From assembly GCF_000724545.1 (NCBI RefSeq), contig NZ_JHBV01000036.1, positions 1-62,120 of the forward strand: a DNA stretch of 62,120 nucleotides, in the 5' to 3' direction. The notes below the pieces were generated by a model that was given only the letters and a program-made list of their open reading frames with translations, was not told the DNA's origin and made no database searches. Every line of letters starts with the position of its first letter. The stretch's first letter is position 1. The stretch is from Aureispira sp. CCB-QB1. GTDB taxonomy: Bacteria; Bacteroidota; Bacteroidia; Chitinophagales; Saprospiraceae. The position numbers were made by a program, and so were the translations under genes. Below, piece by piece: positions 46,501 through 55,906 of the stretch.

Positions 46501-46930
46501 TTGGTTGCCAGATACAACATTGGATAATTATTTTATTTATAATCCCATGGCAAAACCGAGGCAAACAACTTGGTATTTTGTTTCGGCAACCAATCAATAT
46601 GGTTGTACGACCAAAGATTCGGTTTTAGTTCCGATAAAAGCTCCCGTTTGTGGTTTGCCTACTGTGTTTATACCCAACGCATTTTCACCTGATGGAGATG
46701 GTCACAATGATGTTTTGATGATTAATGGAAATAACATAGCAAGGATTGATTGGACAATTTACAATCGTTGGGGCGAAAAGGTATTTGAAAGCAACGACCA
46801 AGCGATTGGATGGAATGGTACGTTTAAAGGGAAAACACTGCCTCCAGACGTTTATGGCTATTACTTAAGGTGTATATGTGATGATGGAAGTGAACTATTG
46901 ACAAAAGGAAATATTACTTTGTTGAGATAA
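43508..46930 (+). CDS. T9SS type B surface protein, four PKD-type units
   Basis: A 1140-residue paralogue of the protein before it, with ATG 43508 chosen because MKKALLHALKG begins a proper signal peptide (ending near ALATHIVGG). The same cysteine-rich N-terminal domain (GGEMNYRCLGNDQYEV) is followed by four units beginning at about residues 301, 464, 631 and 798, then a short Ig-like segment and the type B sorting domain (about 1053-1140, VFIPNAFSPDGDGHNDVLMI). The extra 176 residues compared with the previous protein correspond to one more unit. Each unit has paired cysteines. It follows a terminator, so it has its own promoter. Confidence 0.93.
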   Translation: MKKALLHALKGIPLLLALLCCSQKALATHIVGGEMNYRCLGNDQYEVSLTVFRDCDTGVPWFDDPASIGVFDGQTNVLIFSQLVDLDAGINDTLDIYLPDSCLIVPNNVCIHTTTYTDTFTLPFSLTGYTLAYQRCCRNQDIVNIVNPNSTGATYWTYISPAALQLCNSSAVFNEWPRVYLCSRVPIAFDHSATDVDGDSIVYELCTPSDGATNANARPQPPNAPPYQNITWQAPYGVSNVLGGPDPLSIDPVTGLLTGTPQNLGVFLVGVCLKEYRNGNLISITRRDFQHVVGTCEPQTVADFDTTGLQCNKVLTYPFDNDSRVVTGSYNWIFDTLGTSQAVNPIFTFPDTGLYTVTLVAGIGSPCLDTFSVDMDIRIEALELSMAAPQTACQGDTILLVATDTYEGYSDSTTFTWSPAAAIISGQGTDSVWVVVNQSTQFRVDGVNNYGCTSSAFATINIRQVTADFTTTSTPCNTSLTLQFQNQSSSNPTNNNYQWQFGTLGFATATNPFFVFPDTGTYTVTLVAGVGSLCADTISRNVLVQLTAMELQPIPDVTACKGDSIFIKAIDLYKDYSTSANYVWTPSSEIVTGQGTDSVLIIANNSTQIQVSGQNNYGCPSTLSFDIDVIHIEANFDTLDLACNTSLAIPFTNSSINSLGGSNYLWRFDTLATSAATNPIYTFPDTGMYAIELIVGANTLCPDTMSLDLYLPLYGVDLTPIPAQTACVGDSLWLTVDDLLERYSDSIDYVWTPTSQIIEGQGTDSVLILATNTTTIKVEALNSHLCRDTVATTINVLEVNASFDTLDVLCNTSLLVPFVNTSTSNLTMNNYEWNFENLATSTDVNPLYNFPDTGNYTVRLVAGVGSLCPDTFNMEVYLPLHGLIMDAPDVSVICKEDTVELTVTNALDAYTDWVNYQWLPTNEIFAGQGTDTAYALMDTNTTFIVIGNNAHGCVDTAYAQGRIIYISPILTTTVNPDSIFVGQTAQLATTNDINYLYNWLPDTTLDNYFIYNPMAKPRQTTWYFVSATNQYGCTTKDSVLVPIKAPVCGLPTVFIPNAFSPDGDGHNDVLMINGNNIARIDWTIYNRWGEKVFESNDQAIGWNGTFKGKTLPPDVYGYYLRCICDDGSELLTKGNITLLR

Positions 46931-47138
46931 AGCAAGTATTATGCTCATATTGAATAACAAGTTGTAAATTTAGTTTAATTTAATATGATTGGATGGAGGT
47001 TGATTTTATTCAAACTATATGTTATCTTAGAACTAGAATTAATGGCATTAAAATGTAAACAGAAATACTATTTTCTAATAACCAGATGCTTATTTAGGCT
47101 GAACAGAAGAATAGCCCTTGACCACTAAAATTAACACC

Positions 47139-49520
47139 ATGAAAACACTTCGACTCCAATATTTGATCCTAAGTATAAGCAGTATGTTTATAGGCATGCA
47201 TTCGCTTTTGGCAACCCATATTATTGGAGGAGAAGTTAATTATCGGTGCTTAGGGAACGATCGGTATGAAATTACGTTGCAATTGTTTCGAGATTGTGAC
47301 ACTGGAGTACCTTGGTTTGAAGATCCAGCAGCCATTCAAATATTGGATGCTAATGGATACTTTATTGATACGATAGGAATGCGATTGAGAAACAATGATA
47401 CCTTGGCTTTTACAAGCTCAGCGTGTTCTGTTATTCCACCGTCTGCCTGTATTCATACCACTACTTATCGAGAGGTGCGGACGTTGCCTTTTCGAGTGGG
47501 AGGGTATCAGTTTTTATACCAAATCTGCTGTCGAAATCAAGATATTATTAATATTGCAAATCCTACAGGAACCCAAGCGGCTTATCATGCTGTTTTAACA
47601 GAAGAAGCCTTGTTGTCTTGCAATAGTGCCCCAAAAGTAGGAGATTGGCCTCCTTTTTATATCTGTAATGGACAGCCATTTAGTTATGATCATTCGGCAA
47701 CAGATGTTGATGGGGATTCTTTGGTTTACGAATTGTGTACTCCATACGATATCTTTGGAGTGGCGGGAAATCAATTTGTGAATTGGGTACTCCCTTATAA
47801 TTTAAACAATATGCTTGGAGGACCACAACCATTTGTGATAGATCCTGTAACGGGAATGTTGACAGGAACCCCTTTTTCTAATGGAACCTTTGTATTTGGA
47901 ATTTGCATTAGCGAATACCGAAATGGCGTATTAATGGGGCGCATACGGAGAGATTTCCAATTTATTGTAACACCTTGTATTACTTCTATTACAGCAGATT
48001 TTGAGCCAGATATTCCCATCTGTAATGCTTCTCTAAATATTGGCTTTGATAATATGAGCAACCCTTCTAATGGTCCTTTTATTTGGGATTTTGGAGATGG
48101 AAGCCCCATATCAACAGTAGCCAATCCTGTTCATTCTTTTCCAGATACAGGGCAGTATACGGTTCTTCTTATTGCTGGTTTGGGAACTCCTTGTGAGGAC
48201 TCTATCGAAATGGATGTTCAATTAAATATAGAGGCTGCGGAAATAGATGTCGTGAGTGCTCCAATTATTTGTAATGATAACAAAGTATTGTTAGTGGCTT
48301 ACAATATTTTCTCTGAATTTAATCAAGTAGTTAGCTATAACTGGTCGCCACCTAGCAATATTATTTCGGGACAAGGAACAGATAGTGTTTGGATGTCAGT
48401 AAGTGGCAATAGTTTTGGGGTAATGGTAGAGGCAACGAATAATTATGGATGCACCGATATGGTACAACTAACACAGGTAGATGTTCCTATAGATACAGTG
48501 ATGGCTGCTTTTGATACGACTACATTTGCTTGTAATAAATCACTTTCAGTTCCTTTTAACAACCAAAGTGTTACGAACAATCAGCAATATTTATGGAATT
48601 TTGGAAATACGGGGAGTTCAACCGATGAAAATCCAACCCATACCTTTCCCGATACAGGAATGTACGAAATAACTTTAATTGCGGGTATTGGACATCCTTG
48701 TCAAGATACATTTAGTAGAATGTTGTACGTTCCATTTACAAGTCCTTCTATCGCAGCTATTGGCTCCCAAACAGTTTGTAAGTCAGATACATTATTAGTG
48801 ACGGCATTTGCAACAGGGCAAAATTATCATGATATTATAGAGTATAACTGGACGCCTACAGAGCATATTATTTCAGGACAGGGAACAGATAGTATTTGGG
48901 TGTTGGCTAATGATGATATTTACTTGGAAGTGGTTGGTACTAATACTGAAAATTGTAAAGATACGAATTATACCAGTGTGATTGTCAGCTCTGTTTCTCC
49001 TGTACTATCGATTTCTGCCGTGCCTGATGCAATTTATGAAGGGCAAACAACTCAACTGTTGGCTACTTATGACATGGATTATACCTATACGTGGTTGCCC
49101 GATACAACATTAAATGCATATGATATTCATAATCCTACTGCCCAACCTCGATCAACCAATACGTATTATCTCTCTGTAAGAAATGATATAGGGTGTTCTT
49201 TACTAGATTCTGTAACAGTTACAATTCTGCCGCCACTTTGCGGAAATCCTGTTGTTTTTGTCCCTTCTGCTTTCTCTCCTGATAATGATGGTCACAATGA
49301 TATTTTGAGGGTAGAAGGCAATCATATTACCGAAATGACTTTTGCTATTTACAATCGTTGGGGACAGAAGGTTTTTGAAACCAACGATCAAGATAGAGGT
49401 TGGGATGGAACATTTGAAGGGAAATTGTTGTCTCCAGATGTATATGGTTATTATATGCAGTGTGTTTGTGACGATGGGAGCGAAGCCTTTTTGAAAGGAA
49501 ATATTACGTTGCTACGCTAA
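47139..49520 (+). CDS. T9SS type B surface protein, two PKD-type units
   Basis: A 793-residue third paralogue (ATG 47139, MKTLRLQYLIL, with a signal peptide ending near LLATHIIGG). The N-terminal domain opens with GGEVNYRCLGNDRYEI. Only two of the approximately 165-residue units are present (starting at about residues 284 and 455), then the short linker PDAIYEGQTTQLLATY and the type B sorting domain (about 707-793). It is 171 residues shorter than the first paralogue, again one unit. There are about 200 bp between it and the second gene, without an obvious terminator, so co-transcription is possible. Confidence 0.92.
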   Translation: MKTLRLQYLILSISSMFIGMHSLLATHIIGGEVNYRCLGNDRYEITLQLFRDCDTGVPWFEDPAAIQILDANGYFIDTIGMRLRNNDTLAFTSSACSVIPPSACIHTTTYREVRTLPFRVGGYQFLYQICCRNQDIINIANPTGTQAAYHAVLTEEALLSCNSAPKVGDWPPFYICNGQPFSYDHSATDVDGDSLVYELCTPYDIFGVAGNQFVNWVLPYNLNNMLGGPQPFVIDPVTGMLTGTPFSNGTFVFGICISEYRNGVLMGRIRRDFQFIVTPCITSITADFEPDIPICNASLNIGFDNMSNPSNGPFIWDFGDGSPISTVANPVHSFPDTGQYTVLLIAGLGTPCEDSIEMDVQLNIEAAEIDVVSAPIICNDNKVLLVAYNIFSEFNQVVSYNWSPPSNIISGQGTDSVWMSVSGNSFGVMVEATNNYGCTDMVQLTQVDVPIDTVMAAFDTTTFACNKSLSVPFNNQSVTNNQQYLWNFGNTGSSTDENPTHTFPDTGMYEITLIAGIGHPCQDTFSRMLYVPFTSPSIAAIGSQTVCKSDTLLVTAFATGQNYHDIIEYNWTPTEHIISGQGTDSIWVLANDDIYLEVVGTNTENCKDTNYTSVIVSSVSPVLSISAVPDAIYEGQTTQLLATYDMDYTYTWLPDTTLNAYDIHNPTAQPRSTNTYYLSVRNDIGCSLLDSVTVTILPPLCGNPVVFVPSAFSPDNDGHNDILRVEGNHITEMTFAIYNRWGQKVFETNDQDRGWDGTFEGKLLSPDVYGYYMQCVCDDGSEAFLKGNITLLR

Positions 49521-49739
49521 GCAATGTTTTATTCTGCACAATAGCGATAAGAGCAAAAAATGTAATGGATTGAAACTATGTTCCTCCTTAATTTGTATTT
49601 GATATAACAAGTTCATTGCTTCATGGAAAATTAAAAATCCAATGAAGCTCCATCGCGTGCAAAAGAAGGTAAAACGATTTGAATTTTATATTTTGAATAT
49701 ATTTTTTGATAATTGTTTGCTTGTCTTAATCCTTATATT

Positions 49740-50858
49740 ATGTTGTTTTTAACCCTATTACTAGTTTTCGTAATTTTTAATCTTGCTTACAGTCAGTCTA
49801 TAGATACTTTAAGAACAGTAGATGCTGCTGGTAATATTGTTAAGGTGGAGTATTACGAAGAGGGAGTAAGAAGAAATTATCTGAATCATTACGAGTATGA
49901 TCCTAATAATCGCCTTATCAAAGAATATATGACCGACACTCTTGGTGAGATTCTTTCTAGAATTGGTTTGGCTCCAATTTTTGTGTATGAATACCGACTT
50001 ATAGATGGTAAGGAGTCTAAAATAGAATATTGTTATGATAAAAATATGCAACCAGATGTATTGGACATCCCTCCATTTTATCATAAAGTTATTCATACAT
50101 ACAATTCAAAAAAGCAAGTCATAGAGCGTTGGGGAATGTCAAGGAATGGAGATACAAAATTTAGAATGGCATATACTTACAATGAACATGGATTGGAAGA
50201 ACAAATTAAATACTTAGATGCTGATGGTAATATAGAAAAAGATAATGTTGGAATTCTTGAATTGAAATACGATGCACAAAAGAGGTTGATTTGCGAAGAA
50301 AATTACGATTATAAACACCGCCCTTATAGTACCCAATATGTACCTTTTAGGAAAGAAATTTCTTATTTAGGGAACATTGAGTGTGTTAAGATTTATGATA
50401 AAAACTTGAATGTTGTTCATCAGGAAGGTGTTGAATTATGTGCAGTTGCGTCAAACTTTGAATTGAAGAGTTTAGATAATACAATAGTAACTCTAGATGA
50501 TTTTAAAGGGCATACAGTTGTTCTGTATTTTTGGTCTTCCACTTTTAGAGGGGCTCCATTTTTGAATCCTAGGATATTGCCTGCTTTTAAAAAGTATCAA
50601 TCTAAGGTGAAATTCATTGCTGTAGGGATAGAGAAGCCTGAAAATTATGAAAAATGGCAAGAAGCAATTGTCACTACTCAAATAAATTGGGCTATAAATC
50701 TTGGTGCTTTTAATTCCTTTGATTCAAAAATTGCGAAAGATTATTATATCAATTACTTGCCTTTATTTTTTGTAATTAATAAAGATGGATTTATTGTTGG
50801 ATCAGAACTTACAGGAATCCAAAATGTTATTAAATTGCTAGACCAACTCGAAAAGTAA
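49740..50858 (+). CDS. Exported protein with cysteine-less redoxin-like domain
   Basis: A 372-residue exported protein (ATG 49740; signal peptide LLLVFVIFNLAYSQ). Residues about 25-215 are a run of YD/MORN-like strands (YEYDPNNRLIKEYMTD, ITYNEHGLEEQI-type repeats). From about 235 to 372 it has a thioredoxin-like TlpA/AhpC fold: FELKSLDNTIVTLDDFKG, then VVLYFWSSTFRGAP, FIAVGIEK, and LPLFFVINKDGFIVG with the cis-Pro strand. The position that holds WCxPC in TlpA reads WSSTFRGAP, so both catalytic cysteines are absent and redox activity is not expected. It may be a binding or assembly domain. It stands alone, 219 bp after the surface gene. Confidence 0.85.
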   Translation: MLFLTLLLVFVIFNLAYSQSIDTLRTVDAAGNIVKVEYYEEGVRRNYLNHYEYDPNNRLIKEYMTDTLGEILSRIGLAPIFVYEYRLIDGKESKIEYCYDKNMQPDVLDIPPFYHKVIHTYNSKKQVIERWGMSRNGDTKFRMAYTYNEHGLEEQIKYLDADGNIEKDNVGILELKYDAQKRLICEENYDYKHRPYSTQYVPFRKEISYLGNIECVKIYDKNLNVVHQEGVELCAVASNFELKSLDNTIVTLDDFKGHTVVLYFWSSTFRGAPFLNPRILPAFKKYQSKVKFIAVGIEKPENYEKWQEAIVTTQINWAINLGAFNSFDSKIAKDYYINYLPLFFVINKDGFIVGSELTGIQNVIKLLDQLEK

Positions 50859-50942
50859 TGAATAGTTTATGTATTAAAAACAATACGATTTTTAAACGAA
50901 GTAGAGTACAACAATAAATATCTTATTTGATAATATTTATAC

Positions 50943-51815
50943 ATGGAAGAAACACACATATTGGATGAAGTCCAATCATCGCAAAAAGTTTACAACGAAA
51001 CAGGAATAGCACTAGGTACATTTTTCGGAGGTCCTATAGCTACAGGTTATCTTTTTGTGGCAAATTATAAAAACCTAGGAAAAGGTCATTTATCTAAAAA
51101 AGTATGGGGAATTACGGCAGTAGTTTTCATATTATATTGTACCATTCTTTTTATAATACAAGAAATCGTAACGATCAATATTCCCAATGTAGTTTTTCCA
51201 ATTATTAGTGTTGCCATTGCACGGCAATTGTTTAAGCAGCAGCAAGAGAAAGATGTGGAAGCACATATTCAACAAGGAGGAGAGGTGTATAGTTTGTGGC
51301 GAGCGGGTGGAATTAGTTTTATTTTTTCGTTAGTTATGATTAGTATTTTTATGGGTGGTTATTTGTGGTATGGTTCTGATCGAATACTTCCTTCTACCCC
51401 TTCTGAAGAAGGATGGACTGTTTCGCCTCAAGAAGAGCCTTCAAGTGAGCTTACCGACCCAAGTTCTGTTGTTGCTAATTTAGAAACTAGAAGTTATGGA
51501 GAGGCAGCGCATGTAATTGTTTATAATGAAGTCTTTTTTACACAAGAAAAGATTGACAGTATAGCTGAAGAATTAACACGGTTGAACTTCTTTGATGCTC
51601 GAAATCAAAAATATATTTATCTCGAAAAAGTGCTCTTTGATTATGAATTTTCGATTACAGATGCGAGTGCAAATATAGAAGACAAACAAACCAGTCTAAA
51701 GTATGAACAGTTAAGAATTGATTTAGAGAAATTTTTGAAGGATGGAAGCGTACGTGTTCTATTAATGGATGAGGATTTAGAAGAAGTCTTAGGTCATTTT
51801 GGGGAGGAAATTTAG
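50943..51815 (+). CDS. Membrane protein of unknown function
   Basis: A 290-residue protein with about four membrane segments (near 24-40, 57-75, 79-92 and 121-141), then an approximately 145-residue soluble C-terminal part rich in acidic residues (VSPQEEPSSELTDPSS, ALGELTRLNFFDARNQKYIYLEKV-like). No catalytic motif or known domain is visible. It begins 84 bp after the redoxin-like gene and ends 147 bp before the next gene. Function unknown; the layout, membrane bundle with a soluble tail, would suit a sensor or regulator, but nothing proves this. Confidence 0.75.
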   Translation: MEETHILDEVQSSQKVYNETGIALGTFFGGPIATGYLFVANYKNLGKGHLSKKVWGITAVVFILYCTILFIIQEIVTINIPNVVFPIISVAIARQLFKQQQEKDVEAHIQQGGEVYSLWRAGGISFIFSLVMISIFMGGYLWYGSDRILPSTPSEEGWTVSPQEEPSSELTDPSSVVANLETRSYGEAAHVIVYNEVFFTQEKIDSIAEELTRLNFFDARNQKYIYLEKVLFDYEFSITDASANIEDKQTSLKYEQLRIDLEKFLKDGSVRVLLMDEDLEEVLGHFGEEI

Positions 51816-51897
51816 ACTTGCAAAAGGGATGGAAAACTTTACAAGATTTGCCCATATTTAGGAAAGTAAAGACAATAATTCAAATCGCTTTATAGTT

Positions 51898-51926
51898 TTT
51901 GTTTTGATAGAAATCCTATATTTTTG
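51898..51926 (+). promoter_or_regulatory. Candidate promoter of the 51963 gene
   Basis: TTTG at 51898-51901 and TATTTTTG at 51919-51926 match the -33 TTTG and -7 TAnnTTTG elements, with 17 bp between them, a little shorter than usual. The gene starts about 37 bp further on. Confidence 0.5.
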
Positions 51927-51962
51927 CAGGAGCAAAAAAATTGTTGAGTAGATTAAATACGA

Positions 51963-53159
51963 ATGATGTCACCACACAGAAAATTCTTGTTTGTAACGCT
52001 TGTTTTTTTTTTAATTTATCCTTACGTTGACTTACAAGCTCAAAGAGTAAAAAAAGTAAAGTTTAGTAGGCATGCAGGGGCAAAAGAAATTAATTCTCCT
52101 CTTCCTTCTGATTATACGGATAGAACCTTTATTAGAGGCTTGGCTGGTTATCGAAATCAAATTGACCAATTGGTAGGGCATGTGTTGTTAATAAAAAAGG
52201 AAAAAGGAAAAAATAAAAAACCTGTTATATTAGGGCGATATGTTCGAAAAAATAGCCCTCCAAAAATGGAAGCTATTATATCCGATAAAGCGTTGTATAG
52301 CTCAAAAATTGACGGCTCTTGCGAATTTAATGGGCACTATATGATTGCTTCTGTAAATGCAAGTATCGAAAGTGTCTATGAATTGACCATCACAGATATT
52401 GCAATGGCAATTATTCCAGATAGCTTAATCCCATATACCGAAATTTGTGAGGCATTTCAAAATGCAGATCAAGCAGATTCAGAAGTGAATTTGTACTATG
52501 TCAAATCTGCTAAATTGACAACTGTTTATACCAAAGATTATGTCCGAATTCAAAGTGCGACAGAAGTGTCAGGGGGAGACATATTTGGTCTCAAGGGTGA
52601 AATTTATAATAGCTCGGATAATTATGCTGTAAACTATGTTGTATCCGCAGATATAGTTTCTTTAAACGATATGTTGTTGCTTCAAAATTGTGATAAAAAA
52701 ATAGAAGAAAAGAAAATACGCTTGGCAGCCGCAGAAGCTGCAAAGGAAGCGGCAATTGCTGCCAAAGAATTGCAAAAAGCAAAAGAGTTGGAGTTAAAAA
52801 CAACTAAAAGTGAACTGGCAGAGTTGTCTAAGGAGTTGTCAAAATTAAAAAAGCAATTGGAGGCACAGTCTAAAGAATCCAAAGAGTACCAAACATTGGC
52901 ATTAAAACAAGCTTTGGCCATTGATAGAATGAAAGAAACGATTCAGAATCAAGCACAAATTGAGCAAGATATTGAAGTGGCCAAAAAAGAACGCAATGCT
53001 GCTGAAAAGGTAGTCGTTTTGAACAATGAAATAAAAAAACAAACTAACTTGGGCGTTTTAGATTTGGGACCAATGCAAGAAGGAAAAACTAAGGTGATTA
53101 GTTCTTCCGAAGAATTAGAAAAAAAGATTGTAAAGGAAGAAAATGCTGAAAAAGAATAA
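51963..53159 (+). CDS. Exported coiled-coil protein of unknown function
   Basis: A 398-residue exported protein with a signal peptide to about residue 26 (FFLIYPYVDLQAQ). The N-terminal part (about 27-240) is mixed alpha/beta, with PVILGRYVRKNSPPK and strands around SASVNAS and YVRIQSATEVSGGDIFGL; it is not a family I recognise. Residues about 243-375 are a long coiled coil rich in Ala, Lys, Glu and Leu. No sorting domain or lipobox is seen. The start could be Met1 or Met2. It has a Bacteroidota-type promoter upstream and is convergent with murF-alr 48 bp away. Its overall layout resembles the coiled-coil unknown protein at 10032, but without its domain. Confidence 0.8.
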   Translation: MMSPHRKFLFVTLVFFLIYPYVDLQAQRVKKVKFSRHAGAKEINSPLPSDYTDRTFIRGLAGYRNQIDQLVGHVLLIKKEKGKNKKPVILGRYVRKNSPPKMEAIISDKALYSSKIDGSCEFNGHYMIASVNASIESVYELTITDIAMAIIPDSLIPYTEICEAFQNADQADSEVNLYYVKSAKLTTVYTKDYVRIQSATEVSGGDIFGLKGEIYNSSDNYAVNYVVSADIVSLNDMLLLQNCDKKIEEKKIRLAAAEAAKEAAIAAKELQKAKELELKTTKSELAELSKELSKLKKQLEAQSKESKEYQTLALKQALAIDRMKETIQNQAQIEQDIEVAKKERNAAEKVVVLNNEIKKQTNLGVLDLGPMQEGKTKVISSSEELEKKIVKEENAEKE

Positions 53160-53207
53160 ATTTGTTTTTGAGACTATTTTTAGATCTGAAATAGATTGGT
53201 ATCTTGG

Positions 53208-55655
53208 TTAGGCTTCATAAAAAATGCGAGGTACTCGATCGCTGATGTTGGTTAATATTTCATAAGGAATGGTCTCTAGCGTAGTCGCTAAAGCTTGAAT
53301 CATATCGACATTATCAAACAAAATAACTTCATCTCCTTCTTGTGCCGCTGAAATATGGCTAACATCTACAAAGCACATATCCATACAAATATTGCCAATA
53401 GTAGGAGCGAGCTGTCCATGAATTTTTACTTGTGCATTGCCATTGCCAAAAGCTCTCAAAAAACCATCTGCGTACCCAATGGATAAAACGGCAATCCGAC
53501 TAACTTGCTCAAGGGTTCCTTTGCGACTATAACCTACGGTTTCTTTGGTGTCTAATGTTTTTATTTGAGCAATACTTGTTTTTAGGCAAACGACATTTTG
53601 TAGTAATGGTAATTGTCGATTTGGATCAATGCCATATAAACCAATGCCCAAACGAACCATATCAAATTGGTGCTGCGGAAAACGAGTAATGCCAGCGGAA
53701 TTGAGTAAGTGCTTAATAGCTTTGATCTCTAGAGTTGTTTCCAGATGATTGGCTAGATGGGCAAAACTATCAATTTGTTGCTTTGAGAATGCCTCATGTT
53801 GTGGTGTATCAGATGCTGCAAGGTGAGAAAAAATGCCCTTGATATTCAATTGTTTTTTGTGTTTACTGAGAATGCTTAATACATTCGGAATGTCCTGTTC
53901 CACAAAGCCCAAACGATGCATTCCTGTGTCTAATTCTAAGTGAATTGGATAAGGGGTTTTTAGGTCAGTGGTCGTTAAATAATGTAAAAAAGCCTTTAGC
54001 ATACTAAAACTATAAACAACAGGCTCTAATCTATTTTTGCACAAGATCTCAAACTCATAGGCGGCACTATTCATAACCATAATGGGCAGTTGAATACCTC
54101 TTGATCGCAGCGCTACCCCTTCGTCAACATAGGCTACTCCCAAATAATCAACATGATTGTATTGTAGTAGTTGTGCAATTTCGTAAGAACCGCTACCATA
54201 GGCAGAAGCTTTAACCATGACCATTAGCTTAGTTTTGGGGTTGAGCTGATTTTTATAGATTTGGAGGTTGTTGGTCACGGCTTCTAAGTTGATTTCCAAG
54301 ACGGTTCCATGGATACGTTGTTTTAGTTGTTGTGCAATTCGCTCAAAACCAAATGCTCTAGCTCCTTTGAGCAGAATACTCTCTTGATAAAAAGAAACCT
54401 CGGAACCAATTGCACTGATAAACGCATCTGTTGTTTCAAAGAAATAGGTTTCTGGTATGGTCTTAAAATAATGTTGGGCTTGCATTAGATGAGGACCAAT
54501 ACCAATCAACTTTTTAATTTGATGCTCTTGAAGTAAGCGTCCAATTAGTTGATAATGTGGAAGTTTTTTTAGCTCTGGGATGTCTGATAAAATTAAAGTT
54601 TTGCTATAGTCCGAACTAGTTTTGTGTTTTTGCTGTAAAAAATCTAAGGCAATTTTCAGACCTTCTAAATCATTGTTATAACTATCGTCAATAATCTGCG
54701 AGTTATGAATCCCCTCTTTTAGTTCTAGACGCATGGGAACGTCACTCAATTTCTCCATGCGTTGTTCTAGTTGCTGAATAGGAATGCCCAAATAAAGTAA
54801 GGTTGCAATAGTATGCAAGCAATTTTCAATAGCTGCGGCATTGGTAAAAGGAATCGACATTCGGGTAATTTTATGCTCCCAATGAATTTGCACAAGCGTT
54901 TTATTTGTCCTTATTTGTGTATAAATAGGCAATTGAGCTTCTGTTGAAGCCCCCCAAGACCAAAGTTGGGTAGGGGTGTGCTTGAATTTTGCTCTGATTT
55001 TTTGATGGATTAGCGAATGGTTGGTACTATAAATAAGTACCTCGACTCCTTTAAATAGCAATAGTTTTTCTTCTATCTTTTCCTCTAGGTTAGCAAAACC
55101 ACTAGCATGTGCTTTGCCTATATTGGTGAAAATACCGATGGTGGGAGTTATCACTTTTTGTAATCGCTCCATTTCACCCACTTTTGAAATGCCTGCTTCA
55201 AAGATAGCCAAGTTGTGTTGCCCATTGATGGCAAGTACAGAGAGGGGGACGCCTATTTGTGAGTTATAACTTTTAGGACTTTTGATCAAGGTATAATCTT
55301 GTTCTAATAATTGGAAAAGCCATTCTTTTAAAATCGTTTTTCCGTTACTTCCTGTAATTGCTACAACTGGTAGGTCAAATTGTTTTCGATGATAATGCGC
55401 ATAGTCTTGCAAAAGTTGGATGACATTAGGAGTTGTTATAACTTGAGCCATGGGGTATTGTTCCCAAGAGATCGATTCACTAACAACAAAATGCCGAACA
55501 CCTTGTTGGTAAAGCGCATCGATAAAACGATGGCCGTCATTGAGCTTTCCTTTAATTGCAAAAAAGATACTTTGTGCAGGAAAAATTAATTTTCTACTAT
55601 CAATTAAGATGAGCTTTTGTTTCCAAAAATTAGTATCAAAGTTAATCGAATCCAT
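53208..55655 (-). CDS. MurF-alanine racemase fusion
   Basis: An approximately 815-residue bifunctional peptidoglycan enzyme (start 55655, MDSINFDTNFW; a longer frame begins at 55694). The MurF part (about 1-445) joins D-Ala-D-Ala to the UDP-MurNAc tripeptide: ATP site AITGSNGKT with KSPKSYNSQIGVPL, and DDSYNND in the middle. The racemase part (about 450-815) makes D-Ala: the PLP lysine is in MVKASAYGSGS (about Lys482), the base Tyr in VGYSRKGTL, and the SIGYADGFLRAFG segment follows. This fusion is known in Bacteroidota and couples supply of D-alanine to its use. Both active sites look complete. Confidence 0.95.
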   Translation of the reverse strand: MDSINFDTNFWKQKLILIDSRKLIFPAQSIFFAIKGKLNDGHRFIDALYQQGVRHFVVSESISWEQYPMAQVITTPNVIQLLQDYAHYHRKQFDLPVVAITGSNGKTILKEWLFQLLEQDYTLIKSPKSYNSQIGVPLSVLAINGQHNLAIFEAGISKVGEMERLQKVITPTIGIFTNIGKAHASGFANLEEKIEEKLLLFKGVEVLIYSTNHSLIHQKIRAKFKHTPTQLWSWGASTEAQLPIYTQIRTNKTLVQIHWEHKITRMSIPFTNAAAIENCLHTIATLLYLGIPIQQLEQRMEKLSDVPMRLELKEGIHNSQIIDDSYNNDLEGLKIALDFLQQKHKTSSDYSKTLILSDIPELKKLPHYQLIGRLLQEHQIKKLIGIGPHLMQAQHYFKTIPETYFFETTDAFISAIGSEVSFYQESILLKGARAFGFERIAQQLKQRIHGTVLEINLEAVTNNLQIYKNQLNPKTKLMVMVKASAYGSGSYEIAQLLQYNHVDYLGVAYVDEGVALRSRGIQLPIMVMNSAAYEFEILCKNRLEPVVYSFSMLKAFLHYLTTTDLKTPYPIHLELDTGMHRLGFVEQDIPNVLSILSKHKKQLNIKGIFSHLAASDTPQHEAFSKQQIDSFAHLANHLETTLEIKAIKHLLNSAGITRFPQHQFDMVRLGIGLYGIDPNRQLPLLQNVVCLKTSIAQIKTLDTKETVGYSRKGTLEQVSRIAVLSIGYADGFLRAFGNGNAQVKIHGQLAPTIGNICMDMCFVDVSHISAAQEGDEVILFDNVDMIQALATTLETIPYEILTNISDRVPRIFYEA

Positions 55656-55906
55656 AGTTTGCGGGCAGATTACAAAAAAGAAAATTATATGCAAGAAAAT
55701 GCCAAAGATACAGATATGTTTTGGGAGTGGGGAATATTTTTCAATTGTTCGTTGAAAACTTTATGAGTTTCTTAAGGAGGAATTATAATAAGATCTCTAT
55801 CGGATATTGCTATTTTCTGCTGAAAATATGGATAAAGAATATTAATTTGGGTAACCAAAAAAAGGAAAAACGTAAGATGATTGTTCGGGTAGAAAAATAG
55901 AATAAG

